A DNA stretch of 64,000 bases from the NCBI RefSeq assembly GCF_014646515.1, contig NZ_BMNK01000015.1:1-64000 (forward strand), in the 5' to 3' direction. Positions 32,120 to 44,390 of this stretch are shown one piece after another. The notes beneath the pieces were generated by a model. It made no database searches and was not told the origin of the DNA. It saw only the letters and a program-made list of their open reading frames with translations. This DNA comes from Nonomuraea glycinis (GTDB taxonomy: Bacteria; Actinomycetota; Actinomycetes; Streptosporangiales; Streptosporangiaceae). The translations under genes and the position numbers were made by a program. The first letter of the stretch is position 1. Each line of letters opens with the position of its first letter.

Positions 32120-33121
32120 ATGACCATCGTGCAGGACATCGAGGCCCGGGGCCTGCGGCACTGCGAGACGACGGCGCTGGGGGTCCTGCTGCGGCATGAG
32201 GGCCTGGATCTGTCCGAGCCCATGCTGTTCGGGCTGGGCTCGGGCCTGTCCTTCGTCTACTGGGACAGCAAGAGCATGGCGTTCCCCTTCCTCGGCGGCC
32301 GCGTCAAGCCCTTCGACCTCACCAGGAACCTGGCCGCCAGGCTGGGCCTGACGTTGACGGTCGAGGAGACCACCTCACCGCGCAAGGCGTGGGCGAACGT
32401 GGCCGCCCCCATCGACGCCGGCCGGCCGGTCGGCCTCCAGCTCGACTGCTACCACCTGGACTATTTCCGGTCCAAGGTGCACTTCGGCGGTCATGTCGTC
32501 GCCATGTACGGCTACGACGAGCAGGACGTCTACCTGGTGGACACCGACCAGCAGGGCGGCGCGGTGCGCACCGGCCGGGCCGGCCTCGCCCTGGCGCGGG
32601 CCGAGCGCGGCCCGATGACCGCCAGAAACCGATCCTTCACCATCGCCCTGCCGGCTCGCCCGCTCTCCTGTCAGGACCGGATCATCCCCGCCATCAAGCA
32701 CTGCGCCGACGCCTTCCTCACCCCGCCCATCGCGAACCTGGGCCACCGCGGCATCGAGAAGGCCGGCAAGCGGGTGCCCGGCTGGCTGCTCCGCGCCGCC
32801 GAGCCGCAGCGGGACCTGCCGCAGGCCGCCCTCCTCATGGAGAAGGGCGGCACCGGCGGCGCCCTGTTCCGCGCCCTTTACCGCGACTTCCTCGGCGAGT
32901 GCGCCCAGCTGATCGACGACGGCGACCTGCGCGCCGGCCACCGGCTGTACGCCGAGGCCGCCGTCCTGTGGACGGACGTGGCCACCCTGATCGCGAAGGC
33001 CGGGGAGAGCGGCGACGCGGGCCACCTTGAGCAGGCCGGCGTCATCCTGCACGATCTGTCACGCATCGAGAAGGACGCCATGCAGGTGCTGCGTCGTTGC
33101 GCTTCTACCGCGTCGGCGTGA
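32120..33121 (+). CDS. BtrH N-terminal domain/DUF4872 protein
   Basis: The 333-residue protein matches the BtrH family: ARGLRHCETTALGVLLRHEG with a Cys near residue 15, LFGLGSGLSFVYWDS, GRPVGLQLDCYHLDY, and HFGGHVVAMYGYDEQDVYLVDTDQ with the candidate His and Asp. BtrH is the acyltransferase of butirosin biosynthesis, a papain-like fold that transfers an acyl group from a carrier protein. Many stand-alone actinomycete homologues have no known substrate. No carrier protein or aminoglycoside gene is nearby. GAGGAG precedes the ATG. It overlaps the 3' end of the convergent membrane protein gene by 17 bases. Confidence 0.8.
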   Translation: MTIVQDIEARGLRHCETTALGVLLRHEGLDLSEPMLFGLGSGLSFVYWDSKSMAFPFLGGRVKPFDLTRNLAARLGLTLTVEETTSPRKAWANVAAPIDAGRPVGLQLDCYHLDYFRSKVHFGGHVVAMYGYDEQDVYLVDTDQQGGAVRTGRAGLALARAERGPMTARNRSFTIALPARPLSCQDRIIPAIKHCADAFLTPPIANLGHRGIEKAGKRVPGWLLRAAEPQRDLPQAALLMEKGGTGGALFRALYRDFLGECAQLIDDGDLRAGHRLYAEAAVLWTDVATLIAKAGESGDAGHLEQAGVILHDLSRIEKDAMQVLRRCASTASA

Positions 33122-34094
33122 GGGACGAGACGATCAGCCAGATGCCGGCGGCCACGATCACGACGGCGACGGCGAGATCCCTTGTCCGTCCGGGACTCAT
33201 GTTTTTCGACCGCTCACTGATCACGCTGCGTGCCAGGTGGACGCTCCCGGCCCAGGAGATCCGCACCCGAGGGCGCCGAACGGCCGATACGACGAGAACG
33301 GCCGCGACGAGCAGCGGCCACCGTACCGAATCGACGAAAGGCAAGAAGTCGCTGCTGTACGTCGCGACGTCGAGCAGCGGGAAGAGGAGAAGGGCCGCCG
33401 CGGCCGCTGTGCTGGCCAGTCGTCCCCTTTGGGGAGAAGCGGCCGCGGCCAATGCGACGAGGATGACCGGCAAGCCGATCATGTCGGCCTCACCGGACCA
33501 CTCGGCGAGGCCGTCCAAGGAGGTCTCCGGGATCCGTATGTAGACGATGCCGGATACGCGCATGTTGTAGGTGATCGCGCAACGGTGGAACATCGCCGCC
33601 CACGCCGCCGCGCCGACGGCGCCCACCCACAGGATGATTCCGTCCGGCCTCCGCGGCAGGGGTGACCGAGCCGCCAGGTACAGCGCTCCTGCGGCCACCG
33701 GATAACAGACGATCAAAAGCCAAGGCAGCACGACCGTACGCTCCTGCCCGGTGCATGGGTCGAGGCCCGGCAGGAGGAGCACGGTGACGAGCCCGAACGC
33801 GAGCACGGTGCCGACCGAGGCGACGGCGGTGAGCGTGGCCCGGCGTGACCCGAGTAGGAGAAGTGCGGCCACGGCGACCGGCAGCAGGAGAACACCCCAG
33901 AACAGCAGCTCTCCCGGCACATTCTCCAGTGCGTAAGGGCCTTCCGGCGGATAGGGAGCGGAGCCCTTCACGGAACAGAACCAGCCGACGCTCTGCCTGC
34001 CGATCCCGAAGGCCGTCAGGATCACCGGTCCGGACGCGGCCAGAACCGCACCGAAGCGCAGCGCCGCCGCCACCGGAGATGGCGCTGCCTGCAT
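33105..34094 (-). CDS. Multi-pass membrane protein, hypothetical
   Basis: The 329-residue protein has about eight hydrophobic segments, for example AAALRFGAVLAASGPVILTA, LLFWGVLLLPVAVAALLLLG, VVLPWLLIVCYPVAAGALYL and LAVAVVIVAAGIWLIVSSL. Loops contain two Cys (WFCSVKGS, LDPCTGQE) that may pair outside. No transporter or enzyme motif was recognised. Its last 17 bases overlap the end of the convergent BtrH-like gene. Confidence 0.65.
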   Translation of the reverse strand: MQAAPSPVAAALRFGAVLAASGPVILTAFGIGRQSVGWFCSVKGSAPYPPEGPYALENVPGELLFWGVLLLPVAVAALLLLGSRRATLTAVASVGTVLAFGLVTVLLLPGLDPCTGQERTVVLPWLLIVCYPVAAGALYLAARSPLPRRPDGIILWVGAVGAAAWAAMFHRCAITYNMRVSGIVYIRIPETSLDGLAEWSGEADMIGLPVILVALAAAASPQRGRLASTAAAAALLLFPLLDVATYSSDFLPFVDSVRWPLLVAAVLVVSAVRRPRVRISWAGSVHLARSVISERSKNMSPGRTRDLAVAVVIVAAGIWLIVSSLTPTR

Positions 34095-34210
34095 TCGGCA
34101 CCTTCTCCCAAAGATGATCAGCCGGGTCAGGGTAGCGGATGACCGTCGACTGCGTGGGAGCCCTTCATGGCGACGGCCTCAACAGGACTCGGCCGGCTCG
34201 CACGAGCCCT

Positions 34211-35155
34211 CTAGGGCCGTTCGAGGTCGTAGCTGACATCCGCTACGCGGACCGTCTGGACCAGCGGATCCTCGATGATCTTCCGCAGTTTCCCGATCGT
34301 GACCAACGAGTCCACGTAGGCGTAGGCTAGGCCGTCGTTCGAGGCTTTGCGCAACCGGGCCAGGCTCAGGTCGAAGTCGCGCAGGTTGCCGTCGTCGTGG
34401 TCCTTGAGGATGCTCACCCAGTGGCGGAAGCTCGCGAGGTCCAGCTTGATCGCCTCATCCGGCTCGATCATATGGTCCTCTCCGGCATCAGTTTCCGGCA
34501 TCGGGGCTCGGTCCCACGTCATCCCTCCCCACGTGATGGGGATCGACCTGGGGCGCCGCTCGTAGACCACCTTCTCGGCAGATGACTTGTGTCTGGCGGT
34601 GTAGTCGACCAACTCCTCGGTGGTGAGCGGCTTGGCGAACTCGACCACCGCCAACGCGTTGAGCTCCTCCGGGAGTCTGGCCAGGACTTTGCGGCTGTCC
34701 TGCTTGGGCTGGTTGCCCGTACCCACGTTGACCAGCGCCCTGCTCAGGGTGGTGCTGGCGTAGTTGCCTAGCGGCAACCTGCTCACGCGGCCGAAGAAGT
34801 CCTGGGTGATGACATGCTCACCGCTTTCGTAACCACCGACGAAGCCCCCGACGGCCCGCACCGGCCTGACGGCCACGGTGAACGACATCGACAGCGGCGT
34901 GGTGTTACCCCACTCTCGGACCTCGATGTCGTAGCCGGGGTTGTAGATCTTGAAGGCGGTGCCCAGGACGTCCGTCATGCGCTGTTCCCGGTCGCCGCGC
35001 CGCTGGATCTGGCTGGAGCCGACCGTCGCCGCCAGGGCGAGGACGACCAGGGCCGCCAGCACCGTCATCGCGGTGCGGGCGAGACCCCGCCGGACGGCCC
35101 GGCGGGTCGTCCTGGGGTCGAAGTCGGGCATGGGCAGCAGATCATCGTCAGTCAT
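34211..35155 (-). CDS. Sigma-factor regulator (anti-sigma-like), single-pass membrane protein
   Basis: The 314-residue protein has a short acidic cytoplasmic N terminus, one membrane helix (TAMTVLAALVVLALAATVGS) and a large external domain. The C-terminal part resembles the Sigma_reg_C domain of YhdL-type anti-sigma proteins, with LNALAVVEFAKPLTTEELVD. ATG 35155 overlaps the stop of the ECF sigma gene by 8 bases (ATGACTGA) and has GGAG 7 bases upstream. An in-frame ATG at 35173 is less likely. It probably controls the activity of the co-transcribed sigma factor. Confidence 0.75.
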   Translation of the reverse strand: MTDDDLLPMPDFDPRTTRRAVRRGLARTAMTVLAALVVLALAATVGSSQIQRRGDREQRMTDVLGTAFKIYNPGYDIEVREWGNTTPLSMSFTVAVRPVRAVGGFVGGYESGEHVITQDFFGRVSRLPLGNYASTTLSRALVNVGTGNQPKQDSRKVLARLPEELNALAVVEFAKPLTTEELVDYTARHKSSAEKVVYERRPRSIPITWGGMTWDRAPMPETDAGEDHMIEPDEAIKLDLASFRHWVSILKDHDDGNLRDFDLSLARLRKASNDGLAYAYVDSLVTIGKLRKIIEDPLVQTVRVADVSYDLERP

Positions 35156-35570
35156 GAGGAACTCCGTAGACATCGGCGAAGGCGGCTCTGGCCCGCCACA
35201 CGGCCGTCTTGATCGTGGCGTGCTTCTTACCGGTCATCGCGGCCACCTCGACCAGCGAGAAGCCCTCGAAGTAGACCAGGGTGAGCAGCCTGCGATGCTG
35301 CTCGGACAGCCGATCCAGGACGTCGTGCACGACCAGCGACTCGACGTGCAGCGCGGGCACGCCGAGTTCGTCGGGGTCGGGCAGGGCCAGTTCGTGGCGG
35401 TGGCGCCGGACGTGGTCGACCAGGACGTTACGGGCGATGGTGAGCAGCCACGCGGCCGCGTTCTCGCCGCGCCAGCCGAGCAGCGCCCTGGTCGCCTTGA
35501 CGAACGTCTCCTGGGCCAGGTCCTCGGCAAGGTGGGGGTCGCGGGTGCGGCGCAACAGGAACCCGCACAC
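35148..35570 (-). CDS. ECF sigma-70 factor, start codon unclear
   Basis: The product is a short ECF sigma factor. Region 2 contains DPHLAEDLAQETFVKATRAL and AAAWLLTIARNVLVDHVRRH; region 4 contains LVYFEGFSLVEVAAMTGKKH then ATIKTAVWRAR. GTG 35570 is the first canonical start, but it cuts into region 2. The frame continues upstream as ELYREHWAL (to about 35600), clearly coding, with no ATG, GTG or TTG before the stop at 35667-35669. Only a CTG at 35645 and ATC codons after a GGAGG (35603-35609) are available. Either a rare start is used or a base is missing. The regulator gene overlaps its stop. Confidence 0.75.
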   Translation of the reverse strand: MCGFLLRRTRDPHLAEDLAQETFVKATRALLGWRGENAAAWLLTIARNVLVDHVRRHRHELALPDPDELGVPALHVESLVVHDVLDRLSEQHRRLLTLVYFEGFSLVEVAAMTGKKHATIKTAVWRARAAFADVYGVPHD

Positions 35571-35820
35571 GAGCGCCCAGTGCTCGCGGTACAGCTCCTC
35601 GATGATGATGCCCTCCGCGTTCTTGTGATCGTCACATTCGATCAGACGCGATCCGGGCGGGAATGGTCACATTTCGTGTCGCCCGCGGGCCGGGGCGCGG
35701 GCGTCCTGCTCGGCCGTCAGGACACCTCGAAAGCGGTGTCGCGGTCATCCCGGGTTCTCCACGGCTAATCACTTAGTGTCATAGCGAAGACACACACAGT
35801 GAGACATCGGAGGCTGTGCC

Positions 35821-37149
35821 ATGCCCCAGGAACCCAGGATCGACGTAGAACGCCCCGCGCAGAAGGCCGGTCAGGCGCTCACCGCGGAGCGGAAGGCGGA
35901 GCTGTCCGCCCAGCTGCCGAAGCAGCCGTGGTTCGGGATGCGGCTGCAGCCGTCCGGCCAGCCGGCCCGGCATCCGGACCACGAGTGGAAACTCACCGCC
36001 GACCAGCCGTACCAGGGCCGCTTCGCGACCGGCAGGGCCGCCGTCTATCTGGGCGGCGGCAACACCGAGATCACCCGGCCGTTCATCTTCGCGGACGGCT
36101 TCAACTACGGGCCCAGCGACCTGCCCGCGCTGTGGGACCACTTCAACAAGCCGTACGCCGGTGAGACCGACGGCTTCCTGGACCAGCTGAACGCCCAGGG
36201 CCTGGACGTGATCCTGCTGGGCTTCGACGCCCGCCACACCCACATCCAGGCGAACGCGGGCGTGGCGGCCGCCGCCATCCTGCGGGCCATCGCCGAGCGG
36301 CGGGGCAACGCCAAGCTGATCGTCGGCGGCGTCAGCATGGGCGGCATGATCACGCGGTACGCGCTGGCCAGGCTGGAGAACCAGCGCACCGACCACGAGA
36401 CCGACACCTACCTGTCGTACGACACCCCGCACAACGGCGCGTGGACGCCGCTGGTCCTCCAGCAGCTCGCCTACTTCTTCGACGAGGTGATCCAGCCTCC
36501 GGAGGGCGGCATCAAGCAGTCCGAACTGCTGCGCAGCCCGGCCGCCCAGCAGCTGCTGTGGGGCTGGGTGCCGGACGCCGCCTACTCCGGCCCGGTGGCC
36601 GCCAACCAGCTGCGTCAGGAGTTCCTCGACGAACTGCACGCGCTCGGCGACTTCCCGGCACGCCCGGTCAAGCTGGGGGTGGCCAACGGAACCGGGGACG
36701 GGACCGGCCGGCCGCTGCCGCCCGGACAGGTGGCCTTCGACTGGGCGTGGCCGGACGTGGCGAGCGCCGCTCCCCGCATCCAGCCGGACCGGGGCACGAA
36801 GCAACCGGCCGGGGAGATGTCACTCGGCGAGGTGCTGCAGCGCAGCCTCACCACCGAGGTCCCGGCGTTCGACGGCGCTCCCGGCGGCACCCTGGACACC
36901 TACGGCCGGATCGCGGCGGCTCTCGGCGCACCGATCGAGGACGCGTACAAGGTGGGGAGTTTCGTCCCGTCGGCGAGCGCGGTGGCGCTGGAGGGGCCGA
37001 ACTGGACCGACGAGCTGGACACCGACCTGTCGGCACTGACCTCCGGGCGGTTCGCGCTGGACGAGTTCGCCTTCGACACCGACAACAGCGAGCACAGCTC
37101 GATCTCGCTGCCGCTCGTCAAGTGGATCGAGGACCGGCTGGCGAGGTAG
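35821..37149 (+). CDS. Alpha/beta hydrolase (esterase/lipase-like)
   Basis: The 442-residue protein lacks a signal peptide. The nucleophile elbow is G170-V-S172-M-G174 in LIVGGVSMGGMITRYAL. YLSYDTPHNGAWTPL is a lipase-like acid region, and a His is found in NSEHSSISLP near the C terminus. PFIFADGFNYGPSDLPALWD near the N terminus resembles the oxyanion region of PGAP1/DUF676-type lipases. The substrate is unknown. GGAGG precedes ATG 35821. It is monocistronic, and a stem-loop follows its stop. Confidence 0.8.
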   Translation: MPQEPRIDVERPAQKAGQALTAERKAELSAQLPKQPWFGMRLQPSGQPARHPDHEWKLTADQPYQGRFATGRAAVYLGGGNTEITRPFIFADGFNYGPSDLPALWDHFNKPYAGETDGFLDQLNAQGLDVILLGFDARHTHIQANAGVAAAAILRAIAERRGNAKLIVGGVSMGGMITRYALARLENQRTDHETDTYLSYDTPHNGAWTPLVLQQLAYFFDEVIQPPEGGIKQSELLRSPAAQQLLWGWVPDAAYSGPVAANQLRQEFLDELHALGDFPARPVKLGVANGTGDGTGRPLPPGQVAFDWAWPDVASAAPRIQPDRGTKQPAGEMSLGEVLQRSLTTEVPAFDGAPGGTLDTYGRIAAALGAPIEDAYKVGSFVPSASAVALEGPNWTDELDTDLSALTSGRFALDEFAFDTDNSEHSSISLPLVKWIEDRLAR

Positions 37150-37159
37150 CCGGCGCGTG

Positions 37160-37187
37160 CGGGCAGTCCCGGTACGGGGACTGCCCG
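37160..37187. terminator. Bidirectional terminator stem with partial repeat
   Basis: CGGGCAGTCCC and GGGACTGCCCG form a perfect 11-base stem with a six-base loop, between the convergent esterase and 2H-like genes. The 3' arm with flank (GTACGGGGACTGCCCG) recurs once more as GTACGGGGGCTGCCCG at about 37197, 8 bases on. Confidence 0.65.
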
Positions 37188-37216
37188 CCGTCTCTGTACG
37201 GGGGCTGCCCGAGCCG

Positions 37217-37888
37217 CTATCCGGCGAGGGCGGATCGCTCCAGCGTGTTCAGGCGGATGCCGACACCGGCGGGGACGGCCTCGACGATCTCGACGGCGTT
37301 GATCTCCGCGAGGCCGATGGGGACGTCGGCATGCTCGTCGCACCAGGCCACGATCGGTTCGGGATCGGTCACCGGGGTGCCGAAGTGCACCAGACTCACG
37401 TACCAGCGGTCGCGCACCCAGTACTCGAATTCCGCCGCGCCGCGCGTACGCAAGGATCGCGCGAACCGCCGTTGCAGGGTCGTCAGGGTGTCATCGACCG
37501 GGTGACCGAAGGCGAGCACCCCGCCGGAGTGCGGGCTGACTCCGCGCACCTCGATCCGGACCGGAGGCAGCCCGGCGACCGCCTCGGCCAAGGAGGCCGC
37601 GTAGGCCAGCCGGCGCGGATCATCGTCCGGAATCACCTTCCGGTATCGGTCCAGCGACCGCAGCGTGAAGTGCAGCGACTCCGGCCCGTGCACCCAGTGG
37701 CCGGCTCCGGCGGTCCCGCCCACGGACTTGGCCAGGTCCGTCAACTCCGCGAGAACGGGACCACCGGGCCGCATGACCGCGGCGGCTCCCCACCGCATCG
37801 CGTCCTCGACCAGCGGCCGCTCGTGGGTGGTCGCTCCGGCGAGGAGCGCGGCCCGCCCCCTGACGAAGAACTCAGGGTAATCGTTCAT
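37217..37888 (-). CDS. 2H phosphoesterase-like (2'-5' RNA ligase-like) protein
   Basis: The 223-residue protein shows a HxT motif in GPESLHFTLRSLDRYRK and a second, less regular one in DRWYVSLVHFGTP, each on a predicted strand. That is the layout of 2H/2'-5' RNA ligase-like proteins, which act on cyclic phosphates of RNA or nucleotides. The second motif lacks a clean HxT/S, so the assignment is tentative. It has no signal peptide. Its start lies 19 bases downstream of the UvrA-like gene stop on the same strand, so the two are probably co-transcribed. Confidence 0.6.
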   Translation of the reverse strand: MNDYPEFFVRGRAALLAGATTHERPLVEDAMRWGAAAVMRPGGPVLAELTDLAKSVGGTAGAGHWVHGPESLHFTLRSLDRYRKVIPDDDPRRLAYAASLAEAVAGLPPVRIEVRGVSPHSGGVLAFGHPVDDTLTTLQRRFARSLRTRGAAEFEYWVRDRWYVSLVHFGTPVTDPEPIVAWCDEHADVPIGLAEINAVEIVEAVPAGVGIRLNTLERSALAG

Positions 37889-37906
37889 CGCAGCAGTATG
37901 CAGGCG

Positions 37907-40273
<2,367 letters not shown>

Positions 40274-40360
40274 CGGGTCTCCATCTGTCGCTGAACGGTC
40301 TGCGGTGCTGGTCAGGCTAGCCGCGGCTCGGTGACCTGCGCTTCTCCGTTCCTGACCGGT

Positions 40361-40981
40361 TCAGTGCGCGGGCTGGGTCGGATGGGTGGGCCAGGGGCCG
40401 GGGGCGACCATGGTGTTGGTGATCGCCCAGCGTTCGTGGTCGCGCCAGGCTCCGGCGATGTACAGCAGGTCGGGCGCGGTGCCCTCGTGGCGGAAGCCGA
40501 GGCGCCGGACCAGCTTGATCGAGGGTTCGTTGCTGGGCTGGATCTGGGCTTCCAAGCGGTGCAGCCGCAGCCGCTCGAAGGCGTACCTGATCACCAGGCC
40601 GAGGCCCTCGGTCATGTAGCCGCGTCCGGCGGTGGGGGCGAAGGCCGCGTAGCCGAGGGAGGCGTTCTGGAAGCGGCCGCGGATGATGCTGTTGAGGTTG
40701 ACCGTGCCCGCCATGGCGCCGGTCTCGCGCAGGCAGACCAGCAGGCCCTGGGTGGTCACGTGGTCGAACCGCGCGTGGAACTCCTGGAATGCCGCCGGGG
40801 TGGTGGGCAGGGGCATCCGCGCACCGTAGAGGTCCGCGCTGGCGGTGGTCAGGTCCAGGAACTCGTCCTGGTCGCGGGCGGTGATGGCGCGCAGGGTCAC
40901 CCGCGACGAGCCGGCCGGCTCGGCTGCGAGGAACTCCGCTACTTCCGCCACTGTTTGCGAGGAATCGGTGCTTTGACCCAT
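40361..40981 (-). CDS. GNAT family N-acetyltransferase (RimJ/RimL-like)
   Basis: The 206-residue protein has the RimJ/RimL pattern: RVTLRAITARDQDEFLDLTT, GTVNLNSIIRGRFQNASLGY, the acetyl-CoA motif region AGRGYMTEGLGLVIRYAFER, and NEPSIKLVRRLGFRHEGTAP. The C terminus ends in DLLYIAGAWRDHERWAIT, typical of ribosomal protein N-terminal acetyltransferase-like proteins. The substrate is unknown. It lies between the UvrA-like gene and thiC on the same strand but is separated by gaps of about 87 and 50 bases. Confidence 0.85.
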   Translation of the reverse strand: MGQSTDSSQTVAEVAEFLAAEPAGSSRVTLRAITARDQDEFLDLTTASADLYGARMPLPTTPAAFQEFHARFDHVTTQGLLVCLRETGAMAGTVNLNSIIRGRFQNASLGYAAFAPTAGRGYMTEGLGLVIRYAFERLRLHRLEAQIQPSNEPSIKLVRRLGFRHEGTAPDLLYIAGAWRDHERWAITNTMVAPGPWPTHPTQPAH

Positions 40982-41031
40982 GCGCAGACGCTACCGGCCG
41001 CACCGCCCAGCGATGCGGCCGGGAACTTCTC

Positions 41032-42666
<1,635 letters not shown>

Positions 42667-42667
42667 G

Positions 42668-42766
42668 CAACTCCCTTCGCCGGCATTATCCGGATCAGGT
42701 TCTGGCGGTCGGCGGCTGATGAGTAGCCGTCCTCTCAGCCCGGTCGAACCGGGCTCCCGCGTTGGA
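42668..42766 (-). promoter_or_regulatory. TPP (THI-box) riboswitch of thiC
   Basis: On the minus strand the leader contains GGGAGCCCGG, CCGGGCTGAGAGG and ACCTGATCCGGATAATGCCG then GCGAAGGGA, the conserved TPP aptamer elements in correct order. CAAC and GTTG at the ends can close P1. The aptamer ends 1 base before the GTG start. AAGGGAG inside its 3' strand is the only Shine-Dalgarno candidate, so control is probably at translation initiation. Confidence 0.93.
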
Positions 42767-42887
42767 CTGCCTCAAGTTAACCCGCCCCCCGAGAACACGC
42801 AAGATCCCTTTCAGAGATCGACAAGCAGCGCTACGCTCGGCCCGCTCCTGTTGCCCCTACGCCGCCTGACCCTTGAGGACACCGTTG

Positions 42888-43760
42888 ATGAGCAGAATGT
42901 GGCCGGAGATCGCCCGTCCCGACGCCGGCACCGTCCTGGTGACCGAATCCGCCTCGGCCGCCGCCTGGGAGGGCGCGCCGTGGCCGGCCGGGCTCCTTTC
43001 GTTCACCGAGTTCGCCGCCACGGACGGCGGCACCGTACTGACCTACACGCAGTGGGCGAACGGCGAGGCCGATCGCGCGTTCCTGGCCGGGCTGACGGGA
43101 GCGGAGCCCGTCGCGTACGAGCCGCATCCCGGCGGGATCTCGGGCCACTTCCACGTGAGCGACGACGATATGTACACACTCAACTACGCCGAGTGGACCG
43201 GCGAACAGGCGCCTCGGGACGCCGTCGCGAGCTCGGGGCAGGGCTCGGCCGACTGGCGAGGAGTCCAGGAGTCCCCCGGGGCGAAGAGCAGCCAGGCCAG
43301 GCGCTATCACCTGCTGCGCAGCCTGCCCGCGCCCGCCGAGGAGGTGCTGGACAGCCCGACGGGCTGGGTGGCTCAACACATCCGCTCGTACGTGGACAGC
43401 AACGGTCAAAAGGGTCACCTCTACCACGGCATGCCGACCCTGCTGCTCACCACCCGGGGTCGTAAGTCCGGCCTGCTCCGCCGTACCGCGCTGATCTACG
43501 GGCGGGACGGCGACCGGCATCTGCTGGTGGCCTCGAACGGCGGCTCGTCACAGCACCCCGCCTGGTATCTCAACCTGACCGCGCACCCCGACGTCACCGT
43601 GCAGGTCGGCGGCGACACGTTCGGCGCGCGGGCCCGGGTGGCCACCCCGCAGGAGAAGCGAGAGCTCTGGCCGGTGATGGCGAAGGTCTTTCCGCGCTAC
43701 GACACCTATCAGGAGGCGACCGAGCGGGACCTTCCGCTGGTCATCCTGGAGAGGTCGTAG
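42888..43760 (+). CDS. Deazaflavin (F420)-dependent nitroreductase-family protein with extra N-terminal domain
   Basis: The 290-residue protein has two parts. The C-terminal ~145 residues match the DDN/F420 nitroreductase family: HIRSYVDSNGQKGHLYHGMP, TLLLTTRGRKSGLLRRTALI, and GSSQHPAWYLNLTAHPDVTV. The N-terminal ~135 residues look like a dimeric alpha/beta-barrel (ABM-type monooxygenase) domain: DAGTVLVTESASAAAWEGAP, LLSFTEFAATDGGTVLTYTQ, EPHPGGISGHFHVSDDD. ATG 42888 has GAGG ten bases upstream. Such fusions may couple a small oxygenase or binding barrel to F420H2 reduction; the substrate is unknown. A 34-base tandem repeat follows the stop. Confidence 0.8.
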   Translation: MSRMWPEIARPDAGTVLVTESASAAAWEGAPWPAGLLSFTEFAATDGGTVLTYTQWANGEADRAFLAGLTGAEPVAYEPHPGGISGHFHVSDDDMYTLNYAEWTGEQAPRDAVASSGQGSADWRGVQESPGAKSSQARRYHLLRSLPAPAEEVLDSPTGWVAQHIRSYVDSNGQKGHLYHGMPTLLLTTRGRKSGLLRRTALIYGRDGDRHLLVASNGGSSQHPAWYLNLTAHPDVTVQVGGDTFGARARVATPQEKRELWPVMAKVFPRYDTYQEATERDLPLVILERS

Positions 43761-43769
43761 CGCGCGGCC

Positions 43770-43867
43770 GTCCCGGTTCCCCGCTCAGGTCGATCAGGTG
43801 ACTGTCCCGGTTCCTCGCTCAGGTCGACCAGGTGACTGTCCCGGTTCCCCGCTCAGGTCGACTAGGC
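43770..43867. repeat. 34-base tandem repeat, about 2.9 copies
   Basis: Units begin at 43770, 43804 and 43838. Each starts GTCCCGGTTCC, contains CGCTCAGGTCGA and ends CAGGTGACT (third copy incomplete). Copies differ at two or three bases. The array fills the gap between the nitroreductase stop (43760) and the next start (43876), so it occupies the promoter and ribosome binding region of the downstream gene. Confidence 0.85.
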
Positions 43868-43875
43868 TCCGCCTC

Positions 43876-44385
43876 GTGAAGCGCCAAATCGTCGCCGGAC
43901 TGATCATCGTGGGGCTCATCGGTACGAGTGGCCTGGCCGTGGTCGCCTCCGCGGCCGGTTCGCTGTTCGGCACCGACACCGGCTGCGCCGGGGCGGAGCA
44001 GCGGCTGCAGCCGGTGCTGAGCTCCCTCGCCATCCTGGACCAGGCGCCGGCCGGGGCCGAGGCCCTGGGCGGCCGCTCGTCCGGCTGCGAGGCCGGCGAC
44101 CTGCACGTGTACGTCGGCCAGAACTACCGCTTCACCGGCGGCAGAGCCGACGTGCTCGCCTTCTACGACCAGCAGGCCACCCAGTCCGGCTGGCGCCGCG
44201 CCCCCGCCAACCCGTCCGTGACGAACGACAGGAGCCTCTGCTACACCGGCTCCGTCGGCGGCGGGACGGCCTTCGCCTACGTCTGGTTCCCCGGCGACTC
44301 CGGCCTGGCCGCGTCCAACGAGTACAACGTCACCGTCTCCGCCCTCGGCGGTGAGTCCGCCAACCCCGGCGCCGTCATGTGCTGA
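43876..44385 (+). CDS. Exported or membrane-anchored small protein, hypothetical
   Basis: The 169-residue protein begins with a basic residue pair and a hydrophobic helix (QIVAGLIIVGLIGTSGLAVV). An extracellular-looking domain follows with five Cys (DTGCAG, SSGCEAGD, SLCYTGS and a C-terminal MC among them) and beta-rich text (DLHVYVGQNYRFTGGRADVL, FAYVWFPGDSG). GTG 43876 is the first start after the tandem repeat. No family is recognised. It converges on the RloB-like gene, whose stop lies 5 bases away. Confidence 0.65.
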   Translation: MKRQIVAGLIIVGLIGTSGLAVVASAAGSLFGTDTGCAGAEQRLQPVLSSLAILDQAPAGAEALGGRSSGCEAGDLHVYVGQNYRFTGGRADVLAFYDQQATQSGWRRAPANPSVTNDRSLCYTGSVGGGTAFAYVWFPGDSGLAASNEYNVTVSALGGESANPGAVMC

Positions 44386-44390
44386 CGGGA

